Below are positions 48,772 through 56,841 of a stretch of DNA of 64,000 bases, piece by piece. A model generated the notes under the pieces. It was not told the origin of the DNA and searched no databases. It saw nothing but the letters and a program-made list of their open reading frames with translations. A program made the translations under genes and the position numbers. The stretch is from Catellatospora sichuanensis (GTDB lineage: Bacteria; Actinomycetota; Actinomycetes; Mycobacteriales; Micromonosporaceae). Positions within the stretch are counted from its first letter, which is position 1, and each line of letters opens with the position of its first letter. Where the stretch lies: assembly GCF_007483665.1 (NCBI RefSeq), contig NZ_ML660185.1:162178-226177 (forward strand), in the 5' to 3' direction.

Positions 48772-49182
48772 TTGCGTCAGGTAGTCAGACCGTTCGCACA
48801 GCCGCCGTCGGGCGCGGCGACGATCTCGTTCACGACCGCCGACGACCTCGCGGCGGTCCGGGAGTTCGTCGGCGCGCACGCCCAGGCATCCGGGCTCACC
48901 GCGGGCCGGGTCCCTGCACTCAAGCTGGCTGTGAGCGAACTCGTCACCAATACACTCCGGCATACCGCCGGCGGCGGCGTCGTGCGGGTGTGGGCCGAGG
49001 GCGACGCGATCATCAGCGAACTGACCGACAGCGGCACGTTCCGGAGGACGACCGCGGAGCCCGCCGCGCGGCCCGTAGCCTCGGGCGGGTGGGGGCTGTA
49101 CATCACCGGTGAGGTCTGCGACGAGTTCCTCTACCACAGCCGACCCGGCCGCACCGTGTGGCGGCTGGTGTTCAAGCGCTGA
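48772..49182 (+). CDS. RsbW-like anti-sigma factor ATP-binding protein
   Basis: The 136-residue GHKL-type protein has 'FTTADDLAAVREFVGAHAQASGLTAGRVPALKLAVSELVTNTLRHTAGGGVVRVWAE' (N-box Asn in VTNTL), 'SELTDSGTFRR' and a G-box-like 'SGGWGLYITGEVCDEFLYHSRPGRTVWRLVFK'. This is the pattern of actinobacterial HATPase anti-sigma kinases that bind SigB-type sigma factors and phosphorylate STAS antagonists. The start is uncertain: TTG 48772 follows GGAGGAG, and upstream codons cross a terminator hairpin. It may be the partner of the STAS protein at 42236 and of the sigma factor at 35213 (inference). Confidence 0.8.
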   Translation: MRQVVRPFAQPPSGAATISFTTADDLAAVREFVGAHAQASGLTAGRVPALKLAVSELVTNTLRHTAGGGVVRVWAEGDAIISELTDSGTFRRTTAEPAARPVASGGWGLYITGEVCDEFLYHSRPGRTVWRLVFKR

Positions 49183-49194
49183 CCCGTCCGGCAT

Positions 49195-49254
49195 CAAAGG
49201 CCCTTGGTCCGGGACTGCGGCTGTCCAAGCCGAGTCCCGGAGCAAGGGCCTTTG
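49195..49254. terminator. Extended bidirectional hairpin
   Basis: An extended hairpin pairs CAAAGGCCCTTG with CAAGGGCCTTTG at its base, then TCCGGGACT with AGTCCCGGA and CGGCT with AGCCG (about 26 bp with small bulges). It lies between the convergent RsbW-like and YkvA genes. Confidence 0.65.
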
Positions 49255-49268
49255 CCGCTCGCCCCGCG

Positions 49269-49601
49269 CTATCGGGGGTCATCCTGTTTGGTCGAAGGCT
49301 TGGTGCGGGGGCCGGGCAGGAGTTTGCCGCCGTGCCGCTTGCGGAGCAGGTTGGTGAGGTACATGAGGGCGAGGGCGAGCACGCCCATGTCGTCGAGATA
49401 GATCGGGTCGGGCAGCAGGTCCACCGGGAAGATGGTGTAGATCAGGGCGCCCCAGAAGGCGACCTTGCCTCCCGTGCCCAGCTCACCGAGCATCCGTTTG
49501 GTGACGAACAGGCGCCTGCCCAGTTTGATCGCGCCGATCAGCGTGATGATGCCGACGATCGCGACGGCAATGCCGATGATGATCCAGGTATCCCGATCCA
49601 C
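49269..49601 (-). CDS. YkvA/DUF1232 family membrane protein
   Basis: The 110-residue protein has an N-terminal membrane helix ('WIIIGIAVAIVGIITLIGAIKLG') and the DUF1232 signature 'ALIYTIFPVDLLPDPIYLDDMGVLALALMYLTNLL', followed by a basic tail. The function is unknown. The start is GTG 49601. Confidence 0.85.
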   Translation of the reverse strand: MDRDTWIIIGIAVAIVGIITLIGAIKLGRRLFVTKRMLGELGTGGKVAFWGALIYTIFPVDLLPDPIYLDDMGVLALALMYLTNLLRKRHGGKLLPGPRTKPSTKQDDPR

Positions 49602-49643
49602 GCACGAGTTCTACCCTGTCGCGCGGTGGTTAATCCAGTGTGT

Positions 49644-50834
49644 TCACGCGGCGGCGCGCAGAGCGAGGGTGAGGAACTCGTCGCGGCCACCGCGGAACAG
49701 GAAGTCCGAGGTCTGCGTGAAGGCCAGTGCGGTGACGTCGCGGTACGGGTCGTTGCACCACACGGTGCCGTAGCCGCCGTCCCAGCCGTACCGGCCGGGG
49801 ATCGGCGAGATGTCGTCGGGCTTGGTCGCGACCGCCATGCCGTATCCCCAGCCCTGCGGCTCCAGCAGCATGCCCGCGGTGCCCTGCTGGTAGGCGGTGA
49901 GCTGGTTGGTCGTCATCGCGGTGACCGCCTCCGGTGACAGCAGTGCCCGGCCCTCGTGGACACCTCGGGCGGCCAGCATCCGAGCGAAACGCAGCATGTC
50001 GTCCACCGTGGACAGCAGCCCGCCCGCACCGGACGGGAACACCGGCGGCCGCGACCAGTCCTCGATCGGCGTCGCAGTCTGCCGGACCGGCTCGCCGGTG
50101 GCGAAGTCGGTCAGGTAGTGCGGGGGGATGCGCGCGACGTCGGCGGTGTGGAAGCCGGTGTCGGCCATGCCGAGCGGCGCGAACAGCCTGGTGTGCAGCA
50201 CGTCGGCCAGCGGCGCGCCCGCGGCCCGGGACACCAGCACGCCGAGCACGAGCGCCCCGGCGTTGTACTGCCAGCGCTCGCCGGGCTGGTACATCAGCGG
50301 CAGGGTGCCGAACACCTTGATCCACTCGTCGGGGGAATACGGCGTGCGCGGGTCGGGTTCGGCCAGCACCAGGCGCAGCTGCTGAGCCGCCGCGACGATC
50401 GGGTATGGCGGGTCGTAGTGCGGTTCGGTCAGGATGCCGAAGCCCATCCGGAACGTCAGCAGGTTCTCGACGGTGATCGGCCGACGTGCGGGCACGGTGT
50501 CGTCGAGCGGGCCGTCGATCCTGGCCAGCACCCTGCGGTCGGCCAGTTCCGGCAGCAGGCGGTCGACCGGCTCGGCGAGGTCGAGCAGACCTTCCTCGAC
50601 CAGCGCCATCGTGGCCGCGGCCAGCATCGGCTTGGTGATCGAGCCGATGCGGAACAGGGTGTCGCGCCGCATCGGCGTCGCGCCGTCGAAGCCGAAGGAC
50701 CCGATGGTCTCGACGTGCACCTGATCACCGCGGGTGACGGCCATGACCAGGCCCGGCAGTTCGGCCGCGGCGACGCGCGCCGTCATGGCGTCGTGCAGTC
50801 GCCGCAGGCCGGAGGCCGACAGTGCATCGCTCAT
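49644..50834 (-). CDS. Serine hydrolase, beta-lactamase class C/CubicO family
   Basis: The 396-residue protein has 'FRIGSITKPMLAAATM' with catalytic S65 and K68 (SxxK), 'GERWQYNAGALVLGVLVSRAAG' with the conserved Tyr, and 'YGWDGGYGT' as the third motif near the C-terminus. No signal peptide is seen, so it is probably a cytoplasmic esterase or D-aminopeptidase-like enzyme rather than a resistance beta-lactamase. I chose the ATG at 50834; the frame is open far upstream because of codon bias only. Confidence 0.9.
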   Translation of the reverse strand: MSDALSASGLRRLHDAMTARVAAAELPGLVMAVTRGDQVHVETIGSFGFDGATPMRRDTLFRIGSITKPMLAAATMALVEEGLLDLAEPVDRLLPELADRRVLARIDGPLDDTVPARRPITVENLLTFRMGFGILTEPHYDPPYPIVAAAQQLRLVLAEPDPRTPYSPDEWIKVFGTLPLMYQPGERWQYNAGALVLGVLVSRAAGAPLADVLHTRLFAPLGMADTGFHTADVARIPPHYLTDFATGEPVRQTATPIEDWSRPPVFPSGAGGLLSTVDDMLRFARMLAARGVHEGRALLSPEAVTAMTTNQLTAYQQGTAGMLLEPQGWGYGMAVATKPDDISPIPGRYGWDGGYGTVWCNDPYRDVTALAFTQTSDFLFRGGRDEFLTLALRAAA

Positions 50835-51065
50835 CACCACAGCGTGCCGCAAACCGGTCGCGGCCGCACGCCGGCCGGTGAAGAGGCCGGTGCGGCGGCC
50901 GCTCCCCAAGGGATGCTGCCGATCCCATCTGCGTATGTCGATCGAGGTGGCCCGGATCACCCGATCGGACCATGCCTGCCCGGATCGCGGTTTCATGCGT
51001 GGTCGGCGGGGAATGGTCCAGCTGTCACCGAAACCCCCTCGTTTCCGCTGGAAAGGAAGAAGCCC

Positions 51066-51980
51066 ATGGACCTCGGAGAGGTGTTGACCGACGCGCTGCG
51101 CTCGGTCGCGCTGTTCCTGCCCAAGGCGCTGGCCTTCGTGGCGATCCTGCTCGCCGGCTGGCTCGTCGCGCGAGGCATCCGCATGCTCGCCGACAAGGGC
51201 CTCGAACGGGTCCGGTTCGACCAGCTCGCCGCCCGCGGCGGGGTGACCGCTGCCCTGGCCCGCGGCGGTGTCGACCCGTCCGACCTGGTCGCGCGGCTGG
51301 CCTACTACGCGGTGCTGCTGTTCACGCTGCAGCTCGCGTTCGGGATCTGGGGGCCGAACCCGGTCTCCGACCTGATCAACGCGGTGGTGTCGTGGCTGCC
51401 CAAGGCGTTCGTCGCGATCGTCATCGTGGTGGTGGCCGCGGCCATCGCCTCCTGGGTCAAGGACCTGGTGACGGGCGCGCTGGGCGGCCTGTCGTACGGC
51501 CGGTTCCTGGCCACGACCGCGTCGGTGTTCATCATCGGCCTCGGCGTGATCGCGGCGCTCAACCAGATCGGCGTCGCCACCACGGTGACCATGCCGATCC
51601 TGATCGCGGTGCTGGCGACCGTCGCCGGCATCCTGATCGTGGGCGTCGGCGGCGGCCTGGTCCGCCCCATGCAGTCGCGCTGGGACACCTGGCTCGACCG
51701 GGCCGGCGAGGAGTCGACGCGGGTCGCCGAGCACGCCCGCGCCTACGCCGCAGGGCAGGCCGACGCGACCCAGGTGCTCGCGGACCGGTCCGCCGGCACG
51801 GTGTACCCGGCGCAGCGCACCGCCCCGGAGGACGCCGGGCTGTACGTGTCGCAGCAGGCCGCCCCGGCCGAGCCCGACGCCTACCCGCAGGAGCGGGAGC
51901 CGCTGGTGCCCGGATTCGACAGCGACCAGACGCAGCCGCTGCCGAACGACGTGCCGCGTCCGGCCCCACGGCGGCGGTGA
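51066..51980 (+). CDS. TM-helix/MscS-like mechanosensitive channel family protein
   Basis: The 304-residue membrane protein has about five helices: 'SVALFLPKALAFVAILLAGWLVARGIRML', 'ARLAYYAVLLFTLQLAFGIWG', 'LPKAFVAIVIVVVAAAIASWVKDLV', 'FLATTASVFIIGLGVIAALNQIGVA' and 'MPILIAVLATVAGILIVGVGGGLV'. These contain two TM_helix repeats ('FLPKALAFVAILLAGWLVAR' and 'WLPKAFVAIVIVVVAAAIASWVKD'). The C-terminal 90 residues are cytoplasmic and polar. Such proteins resemble small-conductance channels but lack the MscS beta domain, so gating is uncertain. The ATG has a GGAAGG site. Confidence 0.85.
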   Translation: MDLGEVLTDALRSVALFLPKALAFVAILLAGWLVARGIRMLADKGLERVRFDQLAARGGVTAALARGGVDPSDLVARLAYYAVLLFTLQLAFGIWGPNPVSDLINAVVSWLPKAFVAIVIVVVAAAIASWVKDLVTGALGGLSYGRFLATTASVFIIGLGVIAALNQIGVATTVTMPILIAVLATVAGILIVGVGGGLVRPMQSRWDTWLDRAGEESTRVAEHARAYAAGQADATQVLADRSAGTVYPAQRTAPEDAGLYVSQQAAPAEPDAYPQEREPLVPGFDSDQTQPLPNDVPRPAPRRR

Positions 51981-51995
51981 CCGCCGGCCGGCCGG

Positions 51996-52022
51996 TGGGC
52001 GCGACCTGTCCGGTCGCGCCCA
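51996..52022. terminator. Hairpin terminator after the channel-like gene
   Basis: TGGGCGCGACC (51996-52006) and GGTCGCGCCCA (52012-52022) form a perfect 11-bp stem with a 5-base loop, 16 bases after the stop. Confidence 0.6.
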
Positions 52023-52133
52023 TCGGCGGGTGTCGACCGGCCGTCCCTCCGGCGGGTGGAGCCGGTCGGCCAGCGTTGTCCTCTGTTCGGTCATAACGGA
52101 CGCCAGGCCGCATTCAGGGCCCCGATGCTGGCC

Positions 52134-52145
52134 TAATCTCGCGGC
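52134..52145 (+). promoter_or_regulatory. Leaderless -10 element of the 116-aa gene
   Basis: TAATCT at 52134-52139 lies 6 bases before the ATG at 52146, with no ribosome-binding site. Confidence 0.5.
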
Positions 52146-52496
52146 ATGGACCGTGGCCCCACCAGCCCAGACCAAGCCCGCCAGGTGCTCGCGCGCTACG
52201 CCCGCGTCGTCGGCGACGCCGGCCGTGCCGCCGCGGCGGCCGACCCGGGCGTGCTCGCCATCCTCGACCAGGCGACGGCGAGCGTCGGCGACGCGCTCGA
52301 CCCCGAGCGGCGGCCGCCCCTGCTGGAGCTCGCGAGCTACGCCGACGGCCTCACCGACAAGGCGACCGCGCTGGGCTGGAACCTGCCCGACGTCACCACG
52401 CTGGACTGGCGCCGGGCCGACCAGATCACCTGGCGGCTGGTCGCGGTGTGCGACATCGCCGCGGCGGTGCTCGGCAGGGACGTCACCGCAGGCTGA
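52146..52496 (+). CDS. Conserved hypothetical helical protein, 116 aa
   Basis: The small helical protein contains 'DQARQVLARYARVVGDAGRAAAAADPGVLAILDQATASVGDALDPE' and 'LLELASYADGLTDKATALGWNLPDVTTLDWRRADQITWRLVAVCDIAAAVLG'. The 'YADGLTDKATALGWNLPD...LDWR' phrase recurs in uncharacterised actinobacterial proteins I have seen, but I cannot name the family. It is soluble, and the start is set by a leaderless -10. Function unknown. Confidence 0.75.
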   Translation: MDRGPTSPDQARQVLARYARVVGDAGRAAAAADPGVLAILDQATASVGDALDPERRPPLLELASYADGLTDKATALGWNLPDVTTLDWRRADQITWRLVAVCDIAAAVLGRDVTAG

Positions 52497-52634
52497 GCAG
52501 GGGGTATGCGGGACGCGTAGGCAATGTTTGCCTGCTGTTCGCCCGAACGTGGTGTGGTGCGCGCGGCCCGTTCCCGGACGAGGACTTGCATGTCGAGGGT
52601 CAAGATGTGAAAGCCCCTCGAAAGGCAGCCCACC

Positions 52635-54047
52635 GTGCATACCCCTCTCTCCCGCCGCAACCTGCTGCGCGCCGGCACCCTCGGCGGCCTCGGCATCGCG
52701 TTCGCCGGCAGCATCCAGGCGGTCGCCGGTCCCGCCTACGCCCACCCGTCCGTGCCCGGCTACGGCCCGCTCCTGCCGGACCCGGCGGGCATCCTGTCCC
52801 TGCCGGAGGGCTTCTCCTACCGGATCGTCGCCGAGGCCGGCAAGACCCTGCTGACGACCGGTGAGCCCACCCCGGGCGACCCCGACGGCACCGCATGCTT
52901 CGGCACCCGCCGCGGCTTCACCCTGGTCAACAACCACGAGATCGGCGGCTCCGAGCCGTTCCGGGTCCCGGCCCGCCCCGGTTTCACCTTCGACCCCGGC
53001 GCGGGCGGCGGCACCACCAACATCGAGGTCGACCACCACGGCAACCGGGTCCGGCAGTACGTCAGCCTGGCCGGCACGCACAACAACTGCGCCGGCGGCA
53101 TCACCCCCTGGGGCACCTGGCTGACCTGCGAGGAGACCGAGCAGCGCAAGGGCGGCGTGTTCCAGCAGGACCACGGCTGGGTGTTCGAGGTCGACCCGTT
53201 CGATCAGGAGGCCAACCTCGACCCGGTGCCGCTGAAGTTCCTCGGCCGGTACGCGCACGAGGCCGTCGCCGTCGACCCGAAGACCGACGAGATCTACCTG
53301 ACCGAGGACGCCGGTGGCCCGAACGGGCTCTACTTCCGCTGGGTCCCGCCGAAGGGCTTCAAGGGCCGCGACGGCGCGCTGCGCAAGCTCGCGCTCAGCG
53401 AGGGCGGCGACACCGCGGGACGCCTCCAGGCGCTCAAGGCGACGCTGGACGGCCTGCACATCACGGACCTGTCCGCCGCCACCGAGCCGGGCACCAGGTA
53501 CAAGGTGAGCTGGGTGGACGTGCCGGACCGGCTGGCCGCCACGGTCTCGGTGCGCAAGCAGTTCACCAACGACCAGGTCACCCGTGCCCGCAAGCTCGAA
53601 GGCCAGTGGTACGGCGACGGCGGCGTGTACTTCGTCTCCAGCTACGCCCGTACCGGTGACGGCAGTGTGCACGAGCACGACGGCCAGGTCTGGTTCTACG
53701 ACCCGAAGCGCGAGACGATCGAGCTCAAGACCATCTTCGGGGTGAACCCGGACCCGTCGGTCGAGGGCAACTTCGACGGCCCCGACAACATCACCGTGTC
53801 GCCGTACGGCGGCGTCATCCTCGCCGAGGACGGCGAGGGCCTGTCGCACCTGGTCGGCGTCAGCGACAAGGGCGTGACCTACCCGCTGGCCCGCAACGAG
53901 ATCAGTGACAGCGAGTTCGCCGGCCCGACGTTCAGCCAGGACGGCCGGATCCTGTTCACCGGCATCCAGGCCGACGGCCTGGTCGTCGCGATCACCGGCC
54001 CGTGGGGCCGCCGGGGCCACGACCACGGTCACGGTCACGGTCACTGA
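52635..54047 (+). CDS. Tat-exported PhoX family alkaline phosphatase
   Basis: The 470-residue protein has a Tat signal ('SRRNLLRAGTLGGLGIAFAGSIQAVAGPAYA') and the DUF839/PhoX region: 'GFTLVNNHEIGG', 'CAGGITPWGTWLTCEETE', 'HGWVFEVDPFDQEANLDPVPLKFLGRYAHEAVAVDP', 'YLTEDAGGPNGLYFRWVPP' and 'EGNFDGPDNITVSPYGGVILAEDGEG'. PhoX enzymes hydrolyse phosphate esters with Ca and Fe cofactors outside the membrane. The C-terminus ends in a His-rich 'GHDHGHGHGH', perhaps for metal loading. No convincing Pho-box direct repeats were found upstream. Confidence 0.92.
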   Translation: MHTPLSRRNLLRAGTLGGLGIAFAGSIQAVAGPAYAHPSVPGYGPLLPDPAGILSLPEGFSYRIVAEAGKTLLTTGEPTPGDPDGTACFGTRRGFTLVNNHEIGGSEPFRVPARPGFTFDPGAGGGTTNIEVDHHGNRVRQYVSLAGTHNNCAGGITPWGTWLTCEETEQRKGGVFQQDHGWVFEVDPFDQEANLDPVPLKFLGRYAHEAVAVDPKTDEIYLTEDAGGPNGLYFRWVPPKGFKGRDGALRKLALSEGGDTAGRLQALKATLDGLHITDLSAATEPGTRYKVSWVDVPDRLAATVSVRKQFTNDQVTRARKLEGQWYGDGGVYFVSSYARTGDGSVHEHDGQVWFYDPKRETIELKTIFGVNPDPSVEGNFDGPDNITVSPYGGVILAEDGEGLSHLVGVSDKGVTYPLARNEISDSEFAGPTFSQDGRILFTGIQADGLVVAITGPWGRRGHDHGHGHGH

Positions 54048-54065
54048 CCTTCCGTGCCCAGTGCC

Positions 54066-54099
54066 GCGCCCGCTCCGGATGTGCCACCGGAGCGGGCGC
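54066..54099. terminator. Hairpin terminator after phoX
   Basis: GCGCCCGCTCCGG (54066-54078) and CCGGAGCGGGCGC (54087-54099) form a perfect 13-bp stem with an 8-base loop. Confidence 0.65.
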
Positions 54100-54174
54100 T
54101 CGCCTGTCCGGCCCGGTACCGGCGGGCGTGCCGTCGGATACGTTGTCAGCGGATCTTCGGGAGAGGTGTGGACG

Positions 54175-55020
54175 ATGGCACTGGTGGCAGTGACGGGCGG
54201 TAGCGGCAAGCTGGGCCGGGCGGTGGTGCGCGACCTGCTCGACAACGGATACGACGTGGTGAACCTGGACGTGGCGCCGCCGCGGGAGCAGCTGTGCCCG
54301 TACACGCGGATCGACTTCACCGACTACGGCCAGGCGGTGGAGGCGTTCAGCGCGATCGACAGCCGGTACGCCAAGGTGGACGCGGTGGTGCACCTCGCGG
54401 CGATCCCCGGGCCGGGGGTGACCGGCAACGCGGCGACGTTCGCCAACAACATCACGGTCAGCTACCACGTGTTCGCCGCGGCGCGGGCGGCAGGCGTGCG
54501 CAACGTGGTGTGGGCGTCCAGCGAGACGGTGCTCGGGCTGCCGTTCGACACCCCGCCGCCGTACCTGCCGGTGGACGAGGAGTACGCGGGCCGGCCGGAG
54601 ACGGCGTACTCCCTCGCGAAGCACCTCGACGAGCAGATGGCGGCGCAGTTCTGCCGCTGGGACCCGCAGCTGAAGATGATCGGGCTGCGCTTCTCGAACG
54701 TGATGGAGCCCGGCGACTACGCGAACTTCGCGTCGTGGCAGGACGATCCGCGGGCGCGGATGTGGAACCTGTGGTCGTACATCGACTGCCGCGACGGCGC
54801 GCAGGCGGTGCGGCGGGCACTGGAGTACACCCAGCCCGGCCTGGAGGTGTTCATCATCGCCAACGCCGATACGGTCATGCACCGCGAGACCGTGGAGCTG
54901 GCCGCCGAGGTCTTCCCGGATCTGCCCTGGCAGCGCCCGGTCTCCGGCAACGAGACCCTGCTCTCCATCGACAAGGCACGCCGCCTGCTCGGCTACGCCC
55001 CGGCCCACGGCTGGCGCTGA
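54175..55020 (+). CDS. NAD-dependent epimerase/dehydratase family protein
   Basis: The 281-residue extended SDR has cofactor motif 'TGGSGKLGRAVVRDLLDNGYDVVNLD' (GxxGxxG), 'VVHLAAIPGPG', a Ser in 'WASSETVLG' and catalytic 'YSLAK'. The general shape ('LGLPFDTPPPYLPVDEEY', 'LRFSNVMEPGDY') resembles uronate dehydrogenases and sugar epimerases; substrate unknown. The start at 54175 has a GAGAGG site. It ends at a hairpin shared with the convergent chitinase gene. Confidence 0.9.
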   Translation: MALVAVTGGSGKLGRAVVRDLLDNGYDVVNLDVAPPREQLCPYTRIDFTDYGQAVEAFSAIDSRYAKVDAVVHLAAIPGPGVTGNAATFANNITVSYHVFAAARAAGVRNVVWASSETVLGLPFDTPPPYLPVDEEYAGRPETAYSLAKHLDEQMAAQFCRWDPQLKMIGLRFSNVMEPGDYANFASWQDDPRARMWNLWSYIDCRDGAQAVRRALEYTQPGLEVFIIANADTVMHRETVELAAEVFPDLPWQRPVSGNETLLSIDKARRLLGYAPAHGWR

Positions 55021-55033
55021 CCCGCCCGCACGA

Positions 55034-55062
55034 CGGGCCCGCACCTGTCCGATGCGGGCCCG
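55034..55062. terminator. Small hairpin after the epimerase gene
   Basis: CGGGCCCGC (55034-55042) and GCGGGCCCG (55054-55062) pair over 9 bp with an 11-base loop, 14 bases after the stop. Confidence 0.5.
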
Positions 55063-55075
55063 CTGCGTATTCAGT

Positions 55076-55138
55076 GGTCGATCATGAAGTTATGGCGGGG
55101 ACACGCCGGTGAACCGTGCCATAAGTTCATGATCGACC
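55076..55138. terminator. 21-bp hairpin between convergent genes
   Basis: Arms 55076-55096 and 55118-55138 pair over 21 bp with one mismatch around a 21-base loop; the base reads GGTCGATCATGAA/TTCATGATCGACC. It ends 3 bases before the chitinase stop. Its AT-rich, palindromic form looks like a repeated intergenic element, which could not be checked here. Confidence 0.6.
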
Positions 55139-55140
55139 GG

Positions 55141-56541
55141 CTAGGGGAGGGTCCAGATCTGGTTGCCGGAGGCGGCGCAGGTCCAGATCTGGAGGCGGGT
55201 GCCGTCGGCGGTGCCCAGGTCCTTGGCGTCGAGGCACTTGGCGGACGCCGGGTTGCGGAGGTTGCCGTTGGACTGGGGTTGCCAGACCTGGGCGCCGGAG
55301 CCGTTGCAGTCCCAGAGCTGGATCAGGGCGCCGTTGGCGGTGGAGGCGCTGGTGACATCCATGCACTTGCCCAGGGCGCGGACGGTGCCGTCGGTGCCGA
55401 TGGTCCAGGTCTGCGCGTTGGTGCCGTTGCAGGTGTAGAGCTGGATGGCGGCGCCGTTGGCGGTGCTGGCGGCGGCGACGTCGACGCACTTGCCCGACGC
55501 CTGGCCGACGATGCGGCCGGTGCGGCCGCCCGGGGGCGGCGACGACGGCGGCGTGGTGCCGCCGATGGCGACCTCGTAGATCGCGCTGACCAGCGAGGTC
55601 GAGCCGGTGGTGTCCTGGGACAGCTCCCAGTTCATGATGCCGCCGGCGTTGGCCTTGGCCCACGCGGTCTTGCTGCGGATGGTGGGCAGGCCGTTGTAGC
55701 ACTGCTGGACGCCGCTGACCGTGGTGCAGTCGCGGTTGGCGTTGGCCGGGTCCATCGCGACGAGCTGGCTGTACGTGTAGTACGTCGGGCGGCTGTAGAA
55801 CGGCACGCCCAGCACGGCCTTGCTCGCGGGCAGGCCGCGGCTCTTCCACGAGTTGACCGCGTTGATCGACCAGTTGTAGTTGGCGTGCGGGCTGCCGCCG
55901 TCGTACGCCATGATGTTCAGCCAGTCGACGGCGCTGAAGACCGCCGGCTGCACGAAGTTCGCGGTGCCGCCCTCGGACACCACGGCGGCGGTGAGCAGCT
56001 TGCCGCGGGTGTGCATGGCGGTGCTGAGCTGGTTCATCAACGCCGTGAAGTTGTTGCTCTCGGCAGTGGTGTCCGGGTATTCCCAGTCGATGTCGACGCC
56101 GTCGAGGCCGTACTGGTTGACGAGGTTCACCAGGTTGTTGACGAACGCCGTGCGGGCGGTGGCGTTGGCGGCCAGGTCCTCGAAGGCCTGGTCGTTGCCG
56201 TCGTTCCAGCCGCCGACGGCGATGGAGACCTTGGTGTTGGCGGCGTGGGCCAGCGACACCAGCGAGGACAGCTTGGACGGATTGTCCAGGCCCTGCAGGC
56301 TGCCGTTGGAGTTCGGCAGGATGAACGCGTAGTTGATGTGCGTCAGCTTGCCGTACTGCACGGTGTTGACGTTGCCGGCCCACGAGGGCATGTAGCCCAC
56401 GCTCTTGAAGCCGTTGGGCAGCACGACCGCCTGGGCCGTCGTGGCCGGGGCCAGCGCGACGGCGGCGCCGACGGCCGCGGAGGCCAGGGCGAGCCCGGCG
56501 GCGGCCCAGCGGCCGCGGCGGGCCTTGGGGGTGTCGGACAT
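55141..56541 (-). CDS. Secreted GH18 chitinase with CBM13
   Basis: The 466-residue protein has a signal peptide (about 1-38), a GH18 barrel (about 42-325) and a ricin-type CBM13 (about 340-466 with QLYTC/QLWDC/QIWTC repeats). The barrel holds the DxxDxDxE motif in 'LDGVDIDWEYP' (D147, D150, D152, acid/base E154), 'KVSIAVGGW' and 'LNIMAYD'. It hydrolyses chitin or chitin-like polymers outside the cell. I chose the ATG at 56541 with an AAGGGA site. A 13-bp palindrome about 180 bp upstream may be the operator; no DasR-type site was seen. Confidence 0.93.
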   Translation of the reverse strand: MSDTPKARRGRWAAAGLALASAAVGAAVALAPATTAQAVVLPNGFKSVGYMPSWAGNVNTVQYGKLTHINYAFILPNSNGSLQGLDNPSKLSSLVSLAHAANTKVSIAVGGWNDGNDQAFEDLAANATARTAFVNNLVNLVNQYGLDGVDIDWEYPDTTAESNNFTALMNQLSTAMHTRGKLLTAAVVSEGGTANFVQPAVFSAVDWLNIMAYDGGSPHANYNWSINAVNSWKSRGLPASKAVLGVPFYSRPTYYTYSQLVAMDPANANRDCTTVSGVQQCYNGLPTIRSKTAWAKANAGGIMNWELSQDTTGSTSLVSAIYEVAIGGTTPPSSPPPGGRTGRIVGQASGKCVDVAAASTANGAAIQLYTCNGTNAQTWTIGTDGTVRALGKCMDVTSASTANGALIQLWDCNGSGAQVWQPQSNGNLRNPASAKCLDAKDLGTADGTRLQIWTCAASGNQIWTLP

Positions 56542-56722
56542 GGGGATCCCTTCGGTGTCCGGTGCCGGGGCGTCGTTTCGCCACGGCACATCGACTGACC
56601 GGGCAGGCGGGTGCGCCCCTCCCCGGCGCGGCCTGGGGGCAGGCGGCGGCCGGGGGCACGTGACGGTCCGGTCGGGTGCGGTTTCGGACGAGGAAGCGGC
56701 TCGCTCCGAGTGGTGCGGATGG

Positions 56723-56735
56723 AGTTTAGTAAACT
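56723..56735. promoter_or_regulatory. AT-rich palindrome upstream of GH18
   Basis: AGTTTAGTAAACT is a perfect palindrome with a central G in a strikingly AT-rich stretch (56721-56755). It could be an operator of the ROK or MarR kind for the chitinase or for the divergent STM4015-like gene. Confidence 0.4.
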
Positions 56736-56841
56736 TAACTATCTAATGCAATGAATGGCTGCCCCGCACCTGGCGGGAGCGTCGGCGGCGGGTGTTACTG
56801 TCCCTCGTCCCAGACCCGATGCGGCCCGGCGGAGGCAGCGC

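Noticed and set aside
52536-52634. Pho box upstream of phoX
   Set aside because: One GTTCGCC-like element is visible, but not the direct repeats needed for a PhoP site.
49644-54320. 1558-codon minus-strand frame
   Set aside because: Only 49644-50834 is a real gene (serine hydrolase). The rest is antisense to the channel, PhoX and epimerase genes.
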